The notes below the pieces were generated by a model, which saw only the letters and a program-made list of their open reading frames with translations, searched no databases and was not told the origin of the DNA. A stretch of 14,963 nucleotides of DNA from JAPLKX01 sp035530195 (lineage in GTDB: Bacteria > Hydrogenedentota > Hydrogenedentia > Hydrogenedentales > SLHB01). Both the position numbers and the translations under genes were made by a program. This document shows positions 13,396-14,963 of this stretch, in pieces (the first letter of the stretch is position 1; every line of letters begins with the position of its first letter). The stretch spans positions 1 through 14,963 of the forward strand of contig DATKVG010000184.1 in NCBI GenBank assembly GCA_035530195.1. The letters run 5' to 3'.

Positions 13396-13409
13396 TGTAA
13401 ACGCTTAGC
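13396..13409 (-). promoter_or_regulatory. Possible LacI-family operator before the glycoside hydrolase
   Basis: The minus strand reads GCTAAGCGTTTACA, with the central CG and one half (GCGTTTACA) matching LacI/CcpA-type operators closely, while the other half is degenerate. It ends about 16 nt before the start codon, where a repressor could block initiation. Such sites often control glycan-degradation genes. No LacI-family gene lies in the window. Confidence 0.3.
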
Positions 13410-13473
13410 CACTCACATCCTTGATGCCATACACAGGCGGATGCAGGTCTCGTCGTTCGGGTTTGGTCTTGGA

Positions 13474-14385
13474 TCAGGTTCCCTGGACTGCGCTGAGGAG
13501 GACGGCCGAGGCGCGCGTGACCGGGTAATCCGGGCCGGGAAACTTCTGGAACTGGACATGCCCGTCGAGATACAGGACGTTACTGCCGCCCGGGACGTGG
13601 TTGAAGTCCTCGGGCTGGGTGGAGACGAGGTCGAACATGATTGGAATCTCGCTTTGTGCCTCGGCGCTGGCGGCGGGGCTGTTGATGTCGGTGATAAGGA
13701 ACCGCTCGATGCCTTCGCGAAGCCGGTATACGGGCTCAGTACCGCCGTAGTCGCTCAGATCGAGGTCTTTGTCCTGCGCGGCAAAACAGATGGCGACACT
13801 CTCCGGCGTGTCCGGCAGCGCGTCGTCCAGTGTTTGAACCAGTTCCATGATGGCAAGCGCAAAAGCTTCATTGATATAGCCTTCGAATACGGCCGCCATG
13901 TCGATGGGAATGTTGGGGTCGTTCGGGTCGTTTGGTCCGTGTATCACCTTCGATGTGAGCATCCAGCCCGAGTACACGTAAGAAACCGGCTCGATCCGGC
14001 ACGGCACTATCGGGAGCGCCGGATTGCCTTGCGAATGCCAGTCGTCCGTGTTGGCTCTCGCGTCCGACGGGCACACCAGCACGTTCACATCGCTCAGGTA
14101 CTCGGGGTAGATCGAAGGGCCCGCGATGGAAAAGTCCACCTTCGGGTCCAGGCACTCGTCGCCCGACGCTTCGTCCACGTATTTCTGCATAGGCAACTTC
14201 TCGCCCGGCGCCTCGCCCGAATACATCTTGCAGACAAGGCCGAGTTGTTTCAGGTTGTTCTGGCAACTTGCGCGCCGGGCCGACTCCCGCGCCCGAGCAA
14301 GCGCCGGAAGCAAGATGGCCGCCAAAATGCCGATGATTGCAATCACAACCAGCAATTCTATCAACGTGAATCCCGTTCTTTTCAT
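13474..14385 (-). CDS. DUF1559-type pseudopilin: prepilin N-terminus with H-x-DG box
   Basis: A 303-residue pilin-like protein. It begins with the prepilin signal MKRTG-FTLIELLVVIAIIG (cleavage between G5 and F6, conserved E10) and one hydrophobic helix to about residue 30, then ARARESARRASCQNNLKQLGL. Near the end, HVPGGSNVLYLDGHVQF carries the H-x-DG box, here with 10 residues between H263 and D274 instead of the usual 9. It should be processed by a prepilin peptidase (PilD type) and held in the inner membrane or assembled into a type II secretion/type IV pilus-like fibre. The middle has four cysteines (C79, C105, C129, C200) and a short NDPNDPN repeat. The ATG at 14385..14383 has GGAGGG 4 nt upstream; the longer reading frame to 14442 only translates the leader. 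These genes are numerous in Planctomycetota-like genomes, often near exported hydrolases as here. Confidence 0.92.
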   Translation of the reverse strand: MKRTGFTLIELLVVIAIIGILAAILLPALARARESARRASCQNNLKQLGLVCKMYSGEAPGEKLPMQKYVDEASGDECLDPKVDFSIAGPSIYPEYLSDVNVLVCPSDARANTDDWHSQGNPALPIVPCRIEPVSYVYSGWMLTSKVIHGPNDPNDPNIPIDMAAVFEGYINEAFALAIMELVQTLDDALPDTPESVAICFAAQDKDLDLSDYGGTEPVYRLREGIERFLITDINSPAASAEAQSEIPIMFDLVSTQPEDFNHVPGGSNVLYLDGHVQFQKFPGPDYPVTRASAVLLSAVQGT

Positions 14386-14422
14386 AATGCCCTCCTTCGG
14401 AGGGTGATGCCCCTCCTTTCGG
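14385..14422 (-). promoter_or_regulatory. Duplicated Shine-Dalgarno leader with a hairpin over the ribosome-binding site
   Basis: On the minus strand the leader holds two near-copies: CCGAAAGGAGGGGCATCA (14422..14405) and CCGAAGGAGGGCATTA (14400..14385). The second supplies the pseudopilin Shine-Dalgarno. CCCTCC (14404..14399) pairs perfectly with that GGAGGG (14395..14390) around a GAA loop, so the site would be masked when folded, while the upstream copy stays open. Confidence 0.6.
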
Positions 14423-14454
14423 TGGTTATAACAACCAGCCAAACACGCCCCACG

Positions 14455-14578
14455 TAAGGCGGCTAAGAAGCCGTGCGGCTAAGAAGCCGTGCGGCTAAGA
14501 AGCCGCTTGCAGAATCTTTGTTCGCGACCTTCAGCCAACATCTGTGCGTCGTGCGCAGACGTCGCGAACAAAGATTCT
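14455..14578 (-). repeat. Composite hairpin repeat, copy 2 (68-bp core + three 16-bp units)
   Basis: This is the reverse-oriented partner of 7460..7551. The core 14511..14578 has the identical 18-bp arms (14511..14528 and 14561..14578) and a 32-bp interior that matches copy 1 at 25 of 32 positions. A 4-nt linker leads to three tandem 16-bp units, 14459..14474, 14475..14490 and 14491..14506 (GCGGCTAAGAAGCCG with a final T, T and C), then TAAG. The total is 124 bp against 92 bp for copy 1, a difference of exactly two units. Confidence 0.88.
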
Positions 14579-14963
14579 AAGCCGTCCGTATAAACCGTCC
14601 AACGCCCCTTACGCCCCCATTCTAAACCCGCCTTGCTTTTCCTGCAATACGCGTACGCGATAAGGAGCACGGCGCGGAACAGGGCCGGTCCATGGCCGGA
14701 CTCGCGCTGGAACAAGCAACAACGGCCTGAAATCGCCGCAAATGCCTGACATCACGTTGGTTGCGGGAGCCGGAGCAACCCCGAGGCGTTGTTAGAGGCC
14801 GCCCCGTGTCTTCAGCCGTCTCTACGGGACTACCGCGGCGGTCCATCCAAACCCAGGACGCAATCGTCCTGGGCTACTTTCGGAAGTCCCTCCAGGACTG
14901 TGCACGCGAGACGCTGCGGCTGAGAGCCGGCACCACAATACCTCCCGGTTTGTTCGCTTCTGA
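14579..14963. other. Non-coding stretch with two hairpins, no credible gene
   Basis: No open frame here has a Shine-Dalgarno, a recognisable domain or a sensible protein composition. Two dyads are visible: GGTTGC/GCAACC at 14759..14780 with a 10-nt loop, and CCCAGGAC-GCAATC-GTCCTGGG at 14852..14873, a perfect 8-bp stem. The second could be part of another dispersed repeat or the leader of a gene beyond the window edge. I see no tRNA, rRNA or known riboswitch. Confidence 0.5.

Noticed and set aside
14459..14506. Three tandem 16-bp units as a CRISPR array
   Set aside because: The units are head to tail with no spacers and no cas genes are nearby. They are the tail of the composite repeat.
14622..14846. 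A 74-codon minus-strand frame in the right-hand non-coding region
   Set aside because: No ribosome-binding site, no domain, atypical composition.

Overview
The window is GC-rich bacterial chromosome, about 15 kb, with ten recognisable protein genes plus one likely small gene, separated by intergenic regions packed with short repeats. The best clue to the organism is the gene at 13474..14385. It has a type IV/II pilin-like N-terminus followed by an H-x(9-10)-DG box near its C-terminus, the hallmark of the DUF1559-type pseudopilins that are expanded in Planctomycetota, Verrucomicrobiota, Lentisphaerota and Hydrogenedentota. Sugar-acting Gfo/Idh/MocA oxidoreductases, a sulfatase-fold hydrolase, a GH106-like glycosidase and many intergenic repeats fit the same lineages. 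A Hydrogenedentota- or Planctomycetota-like genome is my inference, not something the sequence proves.

Layout. (1) 1..3133, minus strand: the first 78 residues of a DUF559 nuclease-like protein, then a compact sugar-metabolism operon read right to left: TIM-barrel sugar isomerase/epimerase, then two Gfo/Idh/MocA dehydrogenases. A promoter with a perfect TATAAT box precedes the operon. (2) 3134..3592: a repeat-built intergenic region holding a very good sigma-54 promoter that points at a LysM+M23 peptidoglycan hydrolase without a signal peptide (3593..4522, plus). (3) 4496..6225, minus: a lipoprotein and an exported sulfatase-like hydrolase with Thr in place of the formylglycine Cys. The hydrolase gene overlaps the end of the M23 gene tail to tail. 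(4) 6455..7368, plus: a small secreted protein followed 2 nt later by a SprT-like zinc metalloprotease. (5) 7369..7724: a mosaic of repeats (long REP-like hairpin, 92-bp composite element, 9-bp tandem repeat, GC-rich unit). (6) 7725..9896, plus: a Zn/Cd/Pb P1B-type ATPase. (7) 10077..14385, minus: pseudopilin, GH106-like glycoside hydrolase and GrpB-family protein, all co-directional. (8) 14386..14963: the second copy of the composite repeat in opposite orientation, then about 385 bp without a credible gene.

How the genes fit together. Regions 1, 3 and 7 suggest breakdown or remodelling of complex, possibly sulfated or rhamnose-containing glycans outside the cytoplasm, followed by intracellular oxidation and isomerisation of sugars. 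The metal ATPase and the SprT-like gene look like stand-alone housekeeping or stress genes. No phage, integrase, transposase, CRISPR array, tRNA or rRNA was seen. The most distinctive material is non-coding. Two copies of a composite element differ in length by exactly two 16-bp units and keep a foldable core. The sigma-54 promoter sits inside an inverted-repeat region. The pseudopilin ribosome-binding site is predicted to lie in a hairpin.
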